31,419 bases of DNA from Fragilaria radians (lineage: Eukaryota; Bacillariophyta; Fragilariophyceae; Fragilariales; Fragilariaceae), in contig CAAAJI010000108.1 in assembly GCA_900642245.1 (NCBI GenBank), positions 1 through 31,419 of the forward strand, written 5' to 3'. Within the stretch, counting starts at the first letter, position 1. Each line of letters opens with the position of its first letter. The position numbers were made by a program, and so were the translations under genes. The notes under the pieces are model-generated. The model worked only from the letters and a program-made list of their open reading frames with translations, searched no databases and was not told the DNA's origin. Shown one piece after another: positions 19,397 through 29,590 of the stretch.

Positions 19397-19666
19397 GAGA
19401 TTTGGATCGGGGATAGTAGGACGTCAAAGCATTACTGCAATGATGATAAAGGTTTTTATGACTACAAGATAATTTCCGAGGAGATAACAGTGGGGAATGG
19501 TGATACTATGATAGCAGAAAAGGTTGGAAAATTACAGTGTTATGTGGAGCAGGATAATGGTGAAAAGGTGCATATTGTACTTGAAGGAGTAAAATATATT
19601 CCTGACCTATGGTTTAACTTGTTTAGCATTCCAAGATTGGTAATATTGACAGAATATTCACGCTGA
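19397..19666 (+). pseudogene. Copia aspartic protease
   Basis: A continuous frame begins EIWIGDSRTSKHYCND and ends before a stop at 19664-19666. The active-site triad expected as D-S/T-G is D-S-R here (Arg at 19418-19420). Later residues GVKYIPDLWFNLFSIPRL are typical of copia protease ends. It is recognisable but catalytically dead. Confidence 0.8.
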
Positions 19667-19756
19667 CAAAGAATGATGTGATCCTACATTTTGACACCTT
19701 GATCAAAACAAAGGATGGATGCGCATCTGGGATCAAATTAACCCCAATCTTCACCT

Positions 19757-20816
19757 ATGGGATTGGAAAAGGGTGAGAGTATTGATATCAACAATCTGCA
19801 TAAAATCCTTGGACATTGTGGTGAAGCCAGTGCTAGATTAACTGGAAAGACCTTAGGATATGAAGTCACTGGAAAGTTTGAAGTTTGTGAGCCTTTCGCA
19901 ATTGGTAAGGCCAGACAGAAAAATGTGAATAAGGATTGGAAGGGAGGTAGTAACACCCCATGTGAGCGTTTATATGTTGACATTAGTTCCATTAAAGGCA
20001 AGAGCTTTGGAGGAGCAACATTTTGGGCTCTTATTGTAGATGATTTCTCTGGATATTGCTGGACCTATTTTTTGAAAAGAAAGGATGAACTATCAAGTTA
20101 TGTAATTGGGTTGATTCAAGAATTGAGAAACAATAACATTTTTGTCAGAATGTTTAGATTAGATGATGCCGGTGAAAATTATGCTTTGGAGAAGGCATGC
20201 AAACATGAAAAATTATGCATTAAGTTTGAATATAGTGGACCTCGAACTCCGCAAAGAAATGCTAAAGTTTCAGACCTTGGATGGAAGAATCAGAGCAATG
20301 CTTAATGATGCTGAAGTAGATGGAGATTTTCGTGAAGGACTATGGGCTGAATTCGCCTCTACTGCTGCATATTGTGAGAATGTAATTGTGGATTAAGAAA
20401 GCAAAAAGGATCCTAATAATTTAATGTTTAATGGACTTTTGAAGTAGCCAGTGAAACTCGGAAAATTTGGAGAGATGTGTGTCATCACAACAAATGACAA
20501 GATCCAATCAAAGTTGGCAGACAAAGGGACCACTTGCATGTTTGTTGGATATGGTGTAGACCATGCATCAGATGTCTACAGATTTCTGAATCCAAATACT
20601 GAGCGAATCATCAAATCAAGCGATGTAATTTGGCTTGGAAAATCATTTGGAACTTGGAATAAAAGCCAAAATGGAATAAAGATTGACAAAATTGATGATT
20701 CAGGCAATGAAGAAGAAATACAGAAGGATACCAAAGTACATAATGAAGTTGAAGGAGTTGATAAGGAGGTTGGACAAAGCAAAGAGGGAAGTATCCAAGT
20801 TAAAGAGCTGGTTTAA
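19757..20816 (+). pseudogene. Copia integrase
   Basis: The first frame (19757-20305) has the pre-integrase zinc region, LHKILGHCGE and GKFEVCEPFAIGKA, with Phe where the second Cys of CxxC belongs. It then has catalytic-core segments ERLYVDISSI, WALIVDDFSGYCW and FRLDDAGENYA. Near 20265 the frame breaks just where the third catalytic acidic residue (KVE-R) is expected. The second frame (to 20396) continues LDGRIRAMLNDAEVDGDFRE and GLWAEFASTAAY. A third frame (20451-20816) gives CMFVGYGVDHASDVYRFLNP and later polyprotein linker. Integrase inserts the cDNA; at least two frameshifts and a stop inactivate this copy. Confidence 0.85.
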
Positions 20817-20819
20817 CCC

Positions 20820-21574
20820 TGATCCAGAGAGATTTGTGGAGAATAATCAACCAGGAAGGGAGTTGATCCTTGATAGAGCCAATCTTGCCTTGAAATTGAC
20901 AGGAAAACCGAAAGAGCCTGATTCGTTTGATTATGCATATATCAATCCAAATCTTGAGGAAAGAGCGAAATGGAGGGAAGCTATTCAGAGAGAATTGAAG
21001 GAAATGGAGGATAAAGGTGTCTACAAGAAAATTGAGAAATCAGAGTTGCCTAGTAATCGTGTATGTGTGAAAAATAAATGGAAATTCAAAATTAAACGGA
21101 ATGGAATATTTCGGGCATGATTTGATGCATGTGGATATAGCCAATTCCCTGGAATTGACGAGTTTTGCGCCAGTTATGAATGATGTAACGCTCCGAATTT
21201 TGTTAATTATCATGATGGTTTGGAATTTAAAAGGGAAAATTGTTGACATTGAAACGGCTTTCCTGCATGGTGAGCTCAAAGAGAAAATCTATATGCATTT
21301 GCCTGATGGATTAGAAGGAGATAAGCAAACAGAGTCCCTTTCTTTGAAGAAAAGGATTTACGGGCAAAGTGCTCGGGAGTTCAAAAAGAAACTAGGTTTG
21401 GCGTTAAAGGAATGTGGCTTTAAAGAAAACTCTGTTGATCCATGTTTATTCACAAGTTTTACGAAAAATGGAATAGTTTTGGTTGGAATAAATGTTGATG
21501 ATTGCATGATGATTGGGTGTGATGAAGACATTGAGAAGGTAATCAAGGGACTCAAAGGTATGGTTTTGGTCTAA
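20820..21574 (+). pseudogene. Copia reverse transcriptase
   Basis: Frame one, to 21120, ends WREAIQRELKEMEDKGVYKK and RVCVKNKWKFKIKRNG. A break near 21110 shifts to CGYSQFPGIDEFCASYE, then another near 21180 to FAPVMNDVTLRILLIIMMVW and KGKIVDIETAFLHGELKEKI. The polymerase motif is VDDC at about 21494-21505 (N-VDD in place of the usual Y-hydrophobic-DD). The frame then closes at 21574. The polymerase would copy element RNA into DNA; two frameshifts abolish it. Confidence 0.85.
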
Positions 21575-21600
21575 AGGTTGAAGAGTTCTTGACTGATTAA

Positions 21601-22440
21601 TTGAGCTGCAAAGTGATGATGAACCGAGAGAATGCGAAAATACTGGTCATGCAACCTCATTTATTGAAAGGATTGGAAGATAATTGTGGAGAAGAAGTTA
21701 GCAATCTAAGTTATTATGCTACCCCTGGGACACTCAGGTTTAAAGTTGTCAAATCAAATGACGTAGCTGAAACCATGAAAATGGATAAGCAGTCAAGATA
21801 CCGTTCTGGGGTGAGAATGCTTCTCTACCTCATCAAATATTCAAGACCAGGTATTGCAAATGTTGTACGTGAGCTTTCTAACTGCATGGTTGGGGCAAAT
21901 TTAGCTGCATATAAGGAAATGCTACGAGTTATCAAACTTGTTCTTGATACAAAAGAACATTGTTTGAAGTTGGCCCCTAAGTTAGAAAATGAAGAATGGG
22001 ATATGGTATCATATAGTGATAGTGATTGGGCAGGCGATTGGGATACTCTTATCAGCGTAACAGGATTTGCCATTTCCTTGCTTGGTGTGCCTATTTGTTG
22101 GAGGTCAAAAGGCCAAAAAGGTGTGACACTATCCAGTAGTGAAGCAGAATACGTTGCCATGTCAGAAGCTGTGAAAGAAATTAGATTTATCTATTATCTG
22201 GAATGGGCGTTTCAAATTAAACTTCCAATCGTGGTGAGATGCGATAATATTGGCGCAATTTTTATGGCTGAAAATTCAAGTTCAGGCGTGCGCACTAGGC
22301 ATATTGACAAAAAGACATCATTTTGTGCGTGAGCATGTGGCTGCTGAGTTTATCAAGATCATATTTGTTAAGTCTGACAAAAATGTGAGAGATATAACTT
22401 TGGGAAAGAAACTTATGAAAGGCATATGAAAAGATTCTTA
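21601..22440 (+). pseudogene. Copia RNase H
   Basis: A 244-codon frame without an internal stop carries the connection region YRSGVRMLLYLIKYSRP, then RNase H residues YSDSDWAGD (about 22012-22038), SSSEAEYVAMSEAVKE (about 22132), VRCDNIGAIFMAEN and RTRHIDKK. A frameshift near 22315 sends the last part, with REHVAAEFIKIIFVKSDKN, into another frame. The catalytic Asp, Glu and Asp positions appear intact, so this is the best-preserved domain of the copy. Confidence 0.85.
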
Positions 22441-22517
22441 GGAAAGGAAGAATCAAACCATTGAATATTGGAGATAGGAAGGGTATTGGATTACATCACT
22501 AGTGTTCACTTAGTTTG

Positions 22518-22642
22518 GGATAGAGTTATATCCACAGTTGGTTTAGCAATTGATTTAGCGATACATGGAAGTAAGAATTCAAATTTAGCAATAGTTTCAA
22601 TCGATATAATCACAATTTTAGTGTTGAAGAGATTCTCTAACA
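22518..22642 (+). repeat. 3' LTR of copia copy A
   Basis: About 125 bp matching 18488-18617 with scattered differences and one short deletion (SNP-level changes such as GCGAT/GCAAT). It ends CTCTAACA at 22642. The purine-rich GGAGATAGGAAGGG at about 22470 lies 35-50 bp upstream and may be what is left of the polypurine tract. Confidence 0.78.
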
Positions 22643-22788
22643 GATAAACGTTAAATCTACAAGACAAGATTCAATTATAGAATTTTCTAAGTGAGTTCAA
22701 AACATCACATTGTGCCTAACTCACTCAGACTACATACACGGAAAAGATATTTTATTGTCATTATTGACCTTGATCAAAACGTCCACTC

Positions 22789-23361
22789 TGCTCTAAGCTG
22801 CTCCAAGAGTTTATACAAATTGTAAATTATGATACAAAATTACTTTTGCATTACATCTCTTGTGAACTTTCCATTGACCACGTAGTCTCTTTTAACTTAT
22901 GTTTTAGATTCAACACTTAGCCTCTAGGCTTATGTGATCTTCGATTAACAACTTAGATTCATGAATAGTGAACCTTGATAGATTCCCCTTTGTTACTTGG
23001 GAATCTGGAGTTATTCCTACCGTTTTGATATGACGGTCCTGAAAAGATATTAATTGATCTTTTTCATTTATGAGCAATATTAACCATCACTAAGTTCATA
23101 TAAGGCTATATCTTAATTGAATGTGTGGAAAGTATAGAAAGAATAGTTATTTATGTAACCTATTCTAAATTTTTATGAGTAAACATAAGAATATTAACTC
23201 TAATATTATGTACTATGTACTAACGATAACTTTGGACATCTCCAGTATCGGTACACACACATCTCTTAGCTTTAGTAATCTATTATAGTATTAATAGACT
23301 GTATTGCTTATAACCTATAGTGTTAGGTATTATCTTAATGAACTTAACTCAAGGTATGTCA
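22789..23361 (-). repeat. 3' LTR of gypsy element (copy R2)
   Basis: 573 bp. In element orientation it starts TGACATACCTTGAG and ends CTTAGAGCA, the TG...CA ends expected of an LTR. Similar to 9659-10236 over its whole length and to 25840-26234 over about two thirds. The start directly abuts a polypurine tract (23362-23373). Confidence 0.85.
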
Positions 23362-23373
23362 TTTGCCCCCAAG
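23362..23373 (-). promoter_or_regulatory. Polypurine tract of gypsy element
   Basis: On the minus strand the 12 bases read CTTGGGGGCAAA and end exactly where the LTR begins TGACATACC. A G-run just before a TG start is the usual primer for plus-strand DNA synthesis in Ty3/gypsy elements. It fixes the LTR edge and the element's polarity. Confidence 0.75.
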
Positions 23374-23546
23374 ATTATATGGTTCTATTGGAAAGGATAG
23401 ATCCTGCTGATGTTAGCTTGCTCTGTTACAATTCCTTTTTCTATCTGGACAGTGCCATTATTATATACCTGCGTTATTGGATATAGTCCCGTACGAGGTG
23501 TTGAGAGTTTCTGCAGTATTCCGGGTGTCTCTAATAGTACTTGGTC

Positions 23547-24060
23547 TCAAACCTTATATTCATAAGGAATTCGACTTTTGTTTTCCTTTATATTGGACTT
23601 TTTGACTAGATCCTGCATTCTTTTTTGGATTTGATCCCAATTTGCTGTAAATGCAATATTATGAATCATATCTCTGCCAAACACCAACTGACAGGGTGCT
23701 GCCTGTAGTGTTGTGTGATAGGTGCTTCTTATAGCCCAAGCAGTAGTTTGGAGGAAGACAATCTCAAACCATCCAGTAGCTGGATCAATCATAGTGAGAG
23801 CCAGTAGAGAATGTGTCTTGAGTGGGGTCTTTATGGTAAAAGGACCCACCCGATCTACACAAAGCATGACCCAGGGGCCAGATTCTGCTGTCTTGGGAGG
23901 CAAGAGACCGTATTTCTTGCGTCCCTTCTTAGTTAATTGACAGACTGGGCAAGTGGAACAGAAACGTTCAACATCCTGGGTTAGACCAAGCCATGTCATA
24001 GTCCTCCTGATAGTCTGTTCAGTCCAAGTCTGTCTTGGATGAAGTAATTATTCATGATAC
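23547..24060 (-). pseudogene. Gypsy integrase with internal deletion
   Basis: The 150-codon frame from 23999 carries the zinc-finger half CSTCPVCQLTKKGRKKYG, the first catalytic region VMLCVDRVGPF, then ALTMIDPATGWFEIV. It jumps at about 23743 straight to STYHTTLQAAPCQLVFGRDM, sequence from the end of the integrase core. The block between, expected to hold the remaining catalytic acids and about 100 residues, is missing. The His half of the zinc finger (WYHE...LLHPRQT) lies in other frames upstream to 24060. It cannot be active. Confidence 0.82.
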
Positions 24061-24079
24061 CAGGAGAGTACTCTTTGTC

Positions 24080-24569
24080 TTAAAGACTGAGGGATATACA
24101 TTTTTTCCTTAAAGAATAGAAGGTCATAGCCTTAAATGTGTTGTATAAAGAGTAGTGGGGTTGTGATAACCCTTTCTCTCTGAGTCCTTGGACTTTCATC
24201 TGTTCCTTAAAAATTAAGGCAGCACGCATAAGGAATTTGATGTTGCTAAATTCTGATTCAGAGAGGAGTGCTAAGACTTCCTCTTCCTGAATCTTTAGGT
24301 CATCAATGTCTAGTCTAGATAATGCATCTGTGACAACATTTTTCTTTCCCGGGATGTATTCAAATGATACTCCATATTCTTCTAAGAGTAAAAGCCAACG
24401 TAAAACACTCACGTTCCGTTGTGGTGTATCTTCTTTGGGCTGCATTAAGCTTACGTGAATATAAGGCTATGGGCTTTTTATCCTGCATAATTACTGCTCC
24501 AAACTGATGATCAGATGCATCAGTGTATATGTGGAATGGCTTATCAAAATCTGGGTATGCTAGCAGCAA
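24080..24569 (-). pseudogene. Gypsy RNase H with internal deletion
   Basis: The first frame (from 24569) reads FDKPFHIYTDASDHQFGAVI, KKPIALYSRKLNAAQRRYT and TTERE. It is then fused, by a deletion near 24411 with a frame change, to VLRWLLLLEEYGVSFEYIPG and NVVTDALSRLD from 24445 to 24080. Roughly 40 residues, including the expected Y-T-D-H segment with a catalytic Asp, are lost. The remaining residues are typical of Ty3/gypsy RNase H and its junction to integrase. Confidence 0.82.
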
Positions 24570-24608
24570 CTCAGTCCCAATAACCTTTTTGATTTTGTCA
24601 AATGTCTG

Positions 24609-25816
24609 TTAATGACTTGGGAGCCATTCAAATTTGACATTACTTGATGTGAGACTAGTAAAAGCTAGTAACTCACTCCTGCAAAACAATTTGACGCGAT
24701 AAAAGTTGACTATGCCAATAATTGGCATCTTTCCTGGTTTTTGGAGCCTTAATCTTAAGAATGGCTTCCACCTAATTATACACTGGTTGGATACCTTTTC
24801 GGGTATTCCAGTAACCCAGATATTCAATCTGTTCAGCAAAGAATTTTGATTTAGATGCATTGACTCTCATACCAGCAGTTGAGAGCCTTGCTAGTACCAT
24901 CTCGAACTTAGTCAGGTGGTCTGCAAAATTGCTATTTGTTAGAATTAACAAATCATCAAATAGGTTTTGACATATTCCAAATCTTGGGTCAATTTTGACA
25001 TGACATTTTGGAAAACGTCTGGGGCAATCTTGATGCCCATGGGTAAGCATTTGTAATCATATTTCCCCCAGGGAAAGATGATTGTACATAGCTCTTGGGC
25101 ATCCGTGTCCAATTTGATATGGTAGTAACCCATGTTCAAATCTAGAGCCATGACATAGGTAAATCCTTCCATGGATCTGATCATGTCCCCAATTTTTGGT
25201 ATTGGAAATGGGTGACGTTGAAGTAATGAATTGAGTTTTCTGAAATCAGAAACAACTCGTATAGTACCATTCTTCTTGTCAATTGAAAATGTTTGTGATG
25301 TCCATTCAGAAGTATAATCTTCTTCAAGGACTCCAATGTCCACTAAACTTGCAATTTCCTTGCACAGTTGCAGCTCCACTGATCTAGGAACAGTATAGGG
25401 ACGAGCATATACTGGGTTAGATCCCGGGCTTATTAAGTTTAAACTTATGGGAGCCATGTTGAATTCTCCTAATGTTCCATCAAAGAGATGTTCATATTTT
25501 TGGAGAACTTGGAGTAATTGGTGTTGTTCCTTCATTGAGGTTTTCACAAGTCTTGGTGACTTCTTCTAAGATTGCAGGTTTATATTCTGCATCTAAGATC
25601 TTGGTGGAACAAGAAAATTCATCCATAAGCCTCTGAAGTTCATTTACAGTCAAATAAATCTCAGTAATGACGTTTTGAGAATTCAAAGAGCCCCGTCTTT
25701 CATTGGAATTGTATCGGCATCTCATGTAACAGCTTTATCATTGAAATTAAGTATAATATCTAATGATCATTCCATATGTGTCTGATGCCTTGGATCGGTC
25801 ATCATTGTACAAGCAG
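24609..25816 (-). pseudogene. Gypsy protease end and reverse transcriptase
   Basis: From 25816 a few residues (LDIILNFNDKAVT) look like the end of a retroviral-type aspartic protease, split over frames. The linker (25725-25492) contains VITEIYLTVNELQRLMDEFS and ILDAEYKPAILEEVTKTCEN. The reverse transcriptase (from 25547) has PYTVPRSVELQLCKEI, RVVSDFRKLNSLLQRHPFPI, MALDLNMGYYHIKLD and PWGKYDYKCLPMG. It breaks inside the catalytic motif: TYL in one frame, DDLLILTNSNF in the next, one base short near 24956. A further break near 24790 leads to the thumb/connection region, read to 24609. Confidence 0.87.
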
Positions 25817-25839
25817 TAACAACCTGCATGTGATCGCAA

Positions 25840-26234
25840 TGCTCTAAGTTGCTCTAAGAGTTTATACAAATTGTAAAATTATGATCTAAAAAGTTACTTT
25901 TATCTTAGATCTCTTGTGAATCTTTCCTTGACCACATAGTCTCTTTAGCTTACGTGTTAGATTCAACACTTAACATTTAGACGTTGCGATCTTAGATTCA
26001 TGACTTAGATTCATCAATTGTGATTCTTGATATATTCCTGTTTGTTACTTGGGAATCTGTAATTGTTATCTCTACCATAATGATATCATGGTCCTGAAAT
26101 GATATTAAATGATCTTCTTAATTTATAAGCAAAATTAAGCATCACTAAGATCATATAAGGCTATATCTTAGAAAGAATGGTTACCTATGTAACCTATTCT
26201 ACAATTAGATGAGTAAATATAAGATTACATGTCA
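25840..26234 (-). repeat. 5' LTR of gypsy element, internally deleted (copy R3)
   Basis: 395 bp. It shares the CTTAGAGCA end and the TGACAT start (element orientation) with R2. Compared with R2 it lacks about 21 bp near 26170 and about 140 bp next to its TGACAT end, where AAATATAAGATTA runs directly into CATGTCA. The adjoining internal sequence (from 25839) shows no obvious tRNA-type primer site. Confidence 0.78.
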
Positions 26235-27759
26235 AAGTTAACTATTCCATCAATTCTTTCGTGAATAAACAGGTGTGGAAAGTTCCTCATTACAATCTAG
26301 CAAATTTATTTTATTACTGTTAGATTTTGATGCTGGCCCCATCCTCTCCCTTATCGTCTCGAGCGCGGAACAAAATCTCGAATGTCCTTCTTGGTCTCTC
26401 TACACACAGGCCAAGGCTGCATAAATGTCCTTTTGATTAAATCGAGAGTGCTTTCACAAGAGTTTTTGAATTTCTTTTCCTAGCTTAGATGGTCTTGATT
26501 TCTTTTTAAATATGCCTTTGCCAGCAACAAAATTTAGGTTTGTCGTATGGTGCGTAGCAGTACCTGCAAGAGTTATGGAAATCTAAGCCAATCCCATTCA
26601 TATTTGGACACTAGGGATACCTTAAGAATGTTTTTCAGTTGAAACTTTTGTTAATCAATAACTTTGAAATTCACGAGAAAAAAGCGACCTCACGACACAC
26701 TCTTTCTAAACTAATGACACACTTCCAAATCTATTTTTTCCAAGCAATCGAAAATGAAAAGCTGGATTTCCTTCGAGTCAAGTCTTACCGCAAGCGTCAA
26801 ACAATTAGGGCTCAAATATCATATGACAATACAACAGGCAATATAAAAATCAACTTGTATTGCCTTTGTCTCCGTAATATCAATATTTAGTGACTCAATA
26901 TTAATTCAACAACGTGGAACAAAAGGTAATGAAGGAATTACAATATCATTTAAACCTTCGATTCCATAGGAGGAAAAAGCATAAAAGATTTAGCTTTGCA
27001 AAAGTGGGACTTATAAAATACCAAGATTTTCCAAACGGACGGATTTCGGTTAGCAATTAGTACTTTTGATCACATGTTAACCCAAACAGTTCATCCATGG
27101 AAGAATTGTGACCACATGCATTACAGCACTGTTGTTTGATGGTAAAAGCTTACCGGTTCTTTTCACAGCTTAAGCATCGTTTTGACCTTTGGCAGCTTTG
27201 CACAATATCCGCTGAATGATGCATCAAAAGTTTAGTTTATTTCCACCGCAATTTATTCTTAAAATATTAACAAACTAGTGTGACTTAAGACTTAACAGTG
27301 TGACATGAAATCCACGTATACAGTATTGTATTTCATAGATCTTTCTTGTATGTAGAATTCAACGAACTGTCAAGAGAACACCCATACTGATTGTATCGAC
27401 CCCTTTGCATCATAGTATACAGTCTGCTGAACAGGACAACTAGAAAGTATTTATTTGACTTTGGAATATTGTTCATATTTCAACTTCCATTAAATTATAT
27501 ACTATCTGAAAGCATGGTACTCATTTTCCTATCCGGCACTGAAACGTTTGCAAGATTTCGGCGAGGCTCTATTCTTACGGTGGGGTCATGAAAACATCAT
27601 GTGAAAGAAAATCCGTGCTTTTGAATTCAACGGAACGTGACCTCTAAACGTCCTATCTACGTCAACTTCTATAAGGAAACGATCCAATATCAATTCTGTG
27701 ATTGGACTGCAACATCTGCAAAAAAGGCTCCCACTTTTGTTTTTTCGTTTGATCCCATA
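26235..27759. other. Intergenic, no supported gene
   Basis: 1.5 kb between the gypsy LTR and the lactonase gene. An 83-codon frame at 26639-26890 (+) lacks an ATG start and is unrecognised. The inverted-repeat motif copy 2 lies at 26353-26382. The last few hundred bases presumably hold the lactonase promoter. Nothing else was recognised. Confidence 0.4.
26353..26382. repeat. Inverted-repeat motif, copy 2
   Basis: TCGAGCGCGGA (26359-26369) runs directly into ACAAAATC (26370-26377), matching the motif at 3799-3836 with the spacer shortened by five bases. TCGAG and CTCGA (26377-26381) form a 5-bp inverted repeat. The copy stands 119 bp outside the gypsy LTR and about 1.4 kb upstream of the lactonase ATG. 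Confidence 0.5.
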
Positions 27760-29590
27760 ATGCAATTTCCAAAAATGCATCTTATTCGAAGCGAAACAAC
27801 AAACTCTTCAGACAGCAGTGCTGTTAACTCTCACATTGATGAGTATGAAGAAGAAGAATGTGTCGATCAATTATTCTTCATTACATCCTACACGGATTTT
27901 GACAAGCTAGGTACGAACGAAATGATATTGTGACACTTTTGGCATAAAGACAGTCATGACATCAAACTTACCAGAGTTTTAATTCTATTTCGACAGCCCA
28001 TGGTCCCCGAGGAACTGAAGCCAATCAAAGCATTTACATCTATCGCTTTCAACCCTCTGATGGAAGCATGCTACTATTGAACAAAGTCGGTAAAAAGGAA
28101 GAGGTAATCAACCCTGCTTTCACACGATTTCATCCTCGTCTCGATGTTGTCTGTAAGTTACTCTAACTAAATTAGTATATATATAAAAACGTCAACACAT
28201 CTCATCCTCTTCTCCCATTCGTATAGACACATGCACAGAAAGCTGTCATGAACATGGAAAGATCATCGCCTACAAAATCAATACGGACGGAAGTCTTGAT
28301 GAGATGGGACGAGAGGATGCGGGTGGAACGTCAACATGCTATTTGACAATCGATCACAATCAAAGAAATATTTTGGCTGTGAATTACTGGAACTCGACTC
28401 TTTCTGTAATTCCTATTCACCCGTTCACTGGAAACTTTGAAGGTCCTCCGCATTCTATTTATGATCCCAAGGAAGGCGAGGGAATAAAGGCCGCTCCTAA
28501 AAAGGATGGCGGTGTCAATCATTCTCACAACGACGAAAATACTATTAAAGCACGACAGGCTGATCCGCATTCTCATGCCCTTGTTTTGGATCGATATGTG
28601 GGCACTGTTGCCTACGTTCCAGATTTGGGGAAGGATTTGATTCGAGAGTTTTACTACAACAAGAAAACAGCATCAATCGACATGGAGATTGGCTTTATGC
28701 CCAGCGGTCTCTGTTCTGGACATCCTGATGGTCCACGATATTTTGAATTTCATCCCAGGTTTGATATTGCGTATGTAGTGAATGAACTAAGTTCGACGGT
28801 ACGTTCCAACCATTTTGATGCTTTCTGCTGTTGATCATTACCAATTAATTAACTTTCGACTTTAGATTGCTGTTTTCTCAGTGGATCGCAAGCTACTTCA
28901 AGAAATCGACAGCGCAGCTAACAAAAATGAATGCTTGGACCGATTTAAGGGTAGGACTACCCTCACATTAATACAATCTATCAAAACGGTTCCATCGGCA
29001 TTCAGTACAACGATGAATACATGTGGTCGCATTTGCGTTCACAAAAATGGTCGTTTTGTATTGTTTCCAACCGCGGTCATGAGTCCCTTGCCATTTTCAG
29101 AGTCAAATCGAGCGGACCTCAAAGAGGGCAACTGTCCATTGTTGGATACTTCCATACAAGAGGAGAAACTCCACGTCACTTTCAATTTGACTCCTCCGGA
29201 CAGTTTTTGATTGTAGCTAACCAAGACACGGATAGCATTTCGGTTTTCACCTTTAACATGAGCTCAGGTGAAATCAAGTTCACTGGCAATGAATACAGAG
29301 TTCCTTCTCCGAATTTTGTATGCTCTTGCCCTGTACGTGGCGTGGATAATGCTATGGCTTCTATTCATCCCGCGTATAATGGAGTCATATCTGTCCAAGG
29401 CGTGAATAACGTAATGAGATCTGAGAATAGAATGGTGGAATCTGACTTGGAGGAATCAGATGGTAGTACCATGTCAGTAGATGACGCTGAAGTCCTTCAA
29501 AAGCAGTTACAGGAAGCACTTCAACAGGTTGAAGACCTAAAGTTAAAGATAACCCGCATGAATCGCGGAGCAGCAGTGCTTAAAGATTAA
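27760..29590 (+). CDS. Lactonase-type beta-propeller protein, one frameshift
   Basis: Four exons (27760-27910, 27997-28152, 28227-28798, 28866-29590), about 534 residues. The fold is the seven-bladed beta-propeller of the 6-phosphogluconolactonase/muconate-cycloisomerase-like lactonase family (Pfam lactonase). Recognisable pieces: QLFFITSYTDFD, IYIYRFQPSDGSML, DAGGTSTCYLTID, ILAVNYWNSTLSVI, NHSHNDENT, DPHSHALVLDRYVGTVAYVP, DLGKDLIREFYYN, RYFEFHPRFDIAYVVNELSS, TRGETPRHFQFDSSGQFLI and VANQDTDSISVF. Enzymes here hydrolyse sugar lactones; the substrate of this one is not known. After the propeller comes an acidic linker and a coiled coil (EVLQKQLQEALQQVEDLKLK). At 29059/29060 one base seems missing: ICVHKNGRFV must shift frame to reach VSNRGHES. 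The ATG at 27760 is the first in frame; 27775 is an alternative. No signal peptide is seen. Confidence 0.85.
27911..27996 (+). other. Lactonase intron 1
   Basis: 86 bp, donor GTACGA, acceptor CGACAG, phase 1. Splicing joins DKL to HGPRG through an Ala codon and keeps the frame. Unspliced, the frame ends seven codons later. Confidence 0.82.
28153..28226 (+). other. Lactonase intron 2
   Basis: 74 bp, donor GTAAGT, acceptor GTATAG after a C/T-rich tract, phase 1. It joins RLDVV to YTCTESCHEHG and keeps the propeller sequence continuous. Confidence 0.86.
28799..28865 (+). other. Lactonase intron 3
   Basis: 67 bp, donor GTACGT, acceptor CTTTAG, phase 0. It joins NELSST to IAVFSVDRK, restoring the propeller strand. 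Confidence 0.86.

Larger units (their letters stand above)
18488..22642 (+). mobile_element. Nearly full-length, inactive Ty1/copia element (copy A)
   Basis: About 4.16 kb between two short direct repeats. Inside, in copia order, are gag, protease, integrase, reverse transcriptase and RNase H, all on the plus strand. Every domain has at least one frameshift or a damaged active-site residue, so the copy is defective. The LTR right ends read CTCTAACA and the left ends TATTAGAG or GGATAGAG, decayed forms of TGTTAGAG...CTCTAACA. No matching target-site duplication and no standard initiator-tRNA primer site was seen. It resembles diatom CoDi-type elements by domain order and protein feel; the subclade is not resolved. 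Confidence 0.88.
22789..26234 (-). mobile_element. Deleted Ty3/gypsy element
   Basis: A minus-strand element of 3.4 kb bounded by direct LTRs (22789-23361 and 25840-26234). Between them are only the end of the protease region, reverse transcriptase, RNase H and part of integrase, in gypsy order (integrase last). Gag and nearly all of the protease are gone, leaving about 115 bp between the 5' LTR and the first pol codons. Five-base flanks (CACTC left, AAGTT right) do not match, so either the duplication has decayed or the ends come from different insertions. It is non-autonomous and inactive. Confidence 0.87.

Noticed and set aside
28304..28834. Lactonase fragments as three separate genes
   Set aside because: Consensus GT-AG junctions join them in frame and the propeller sequence is continuous across each; only the 29059 break is unexplained.
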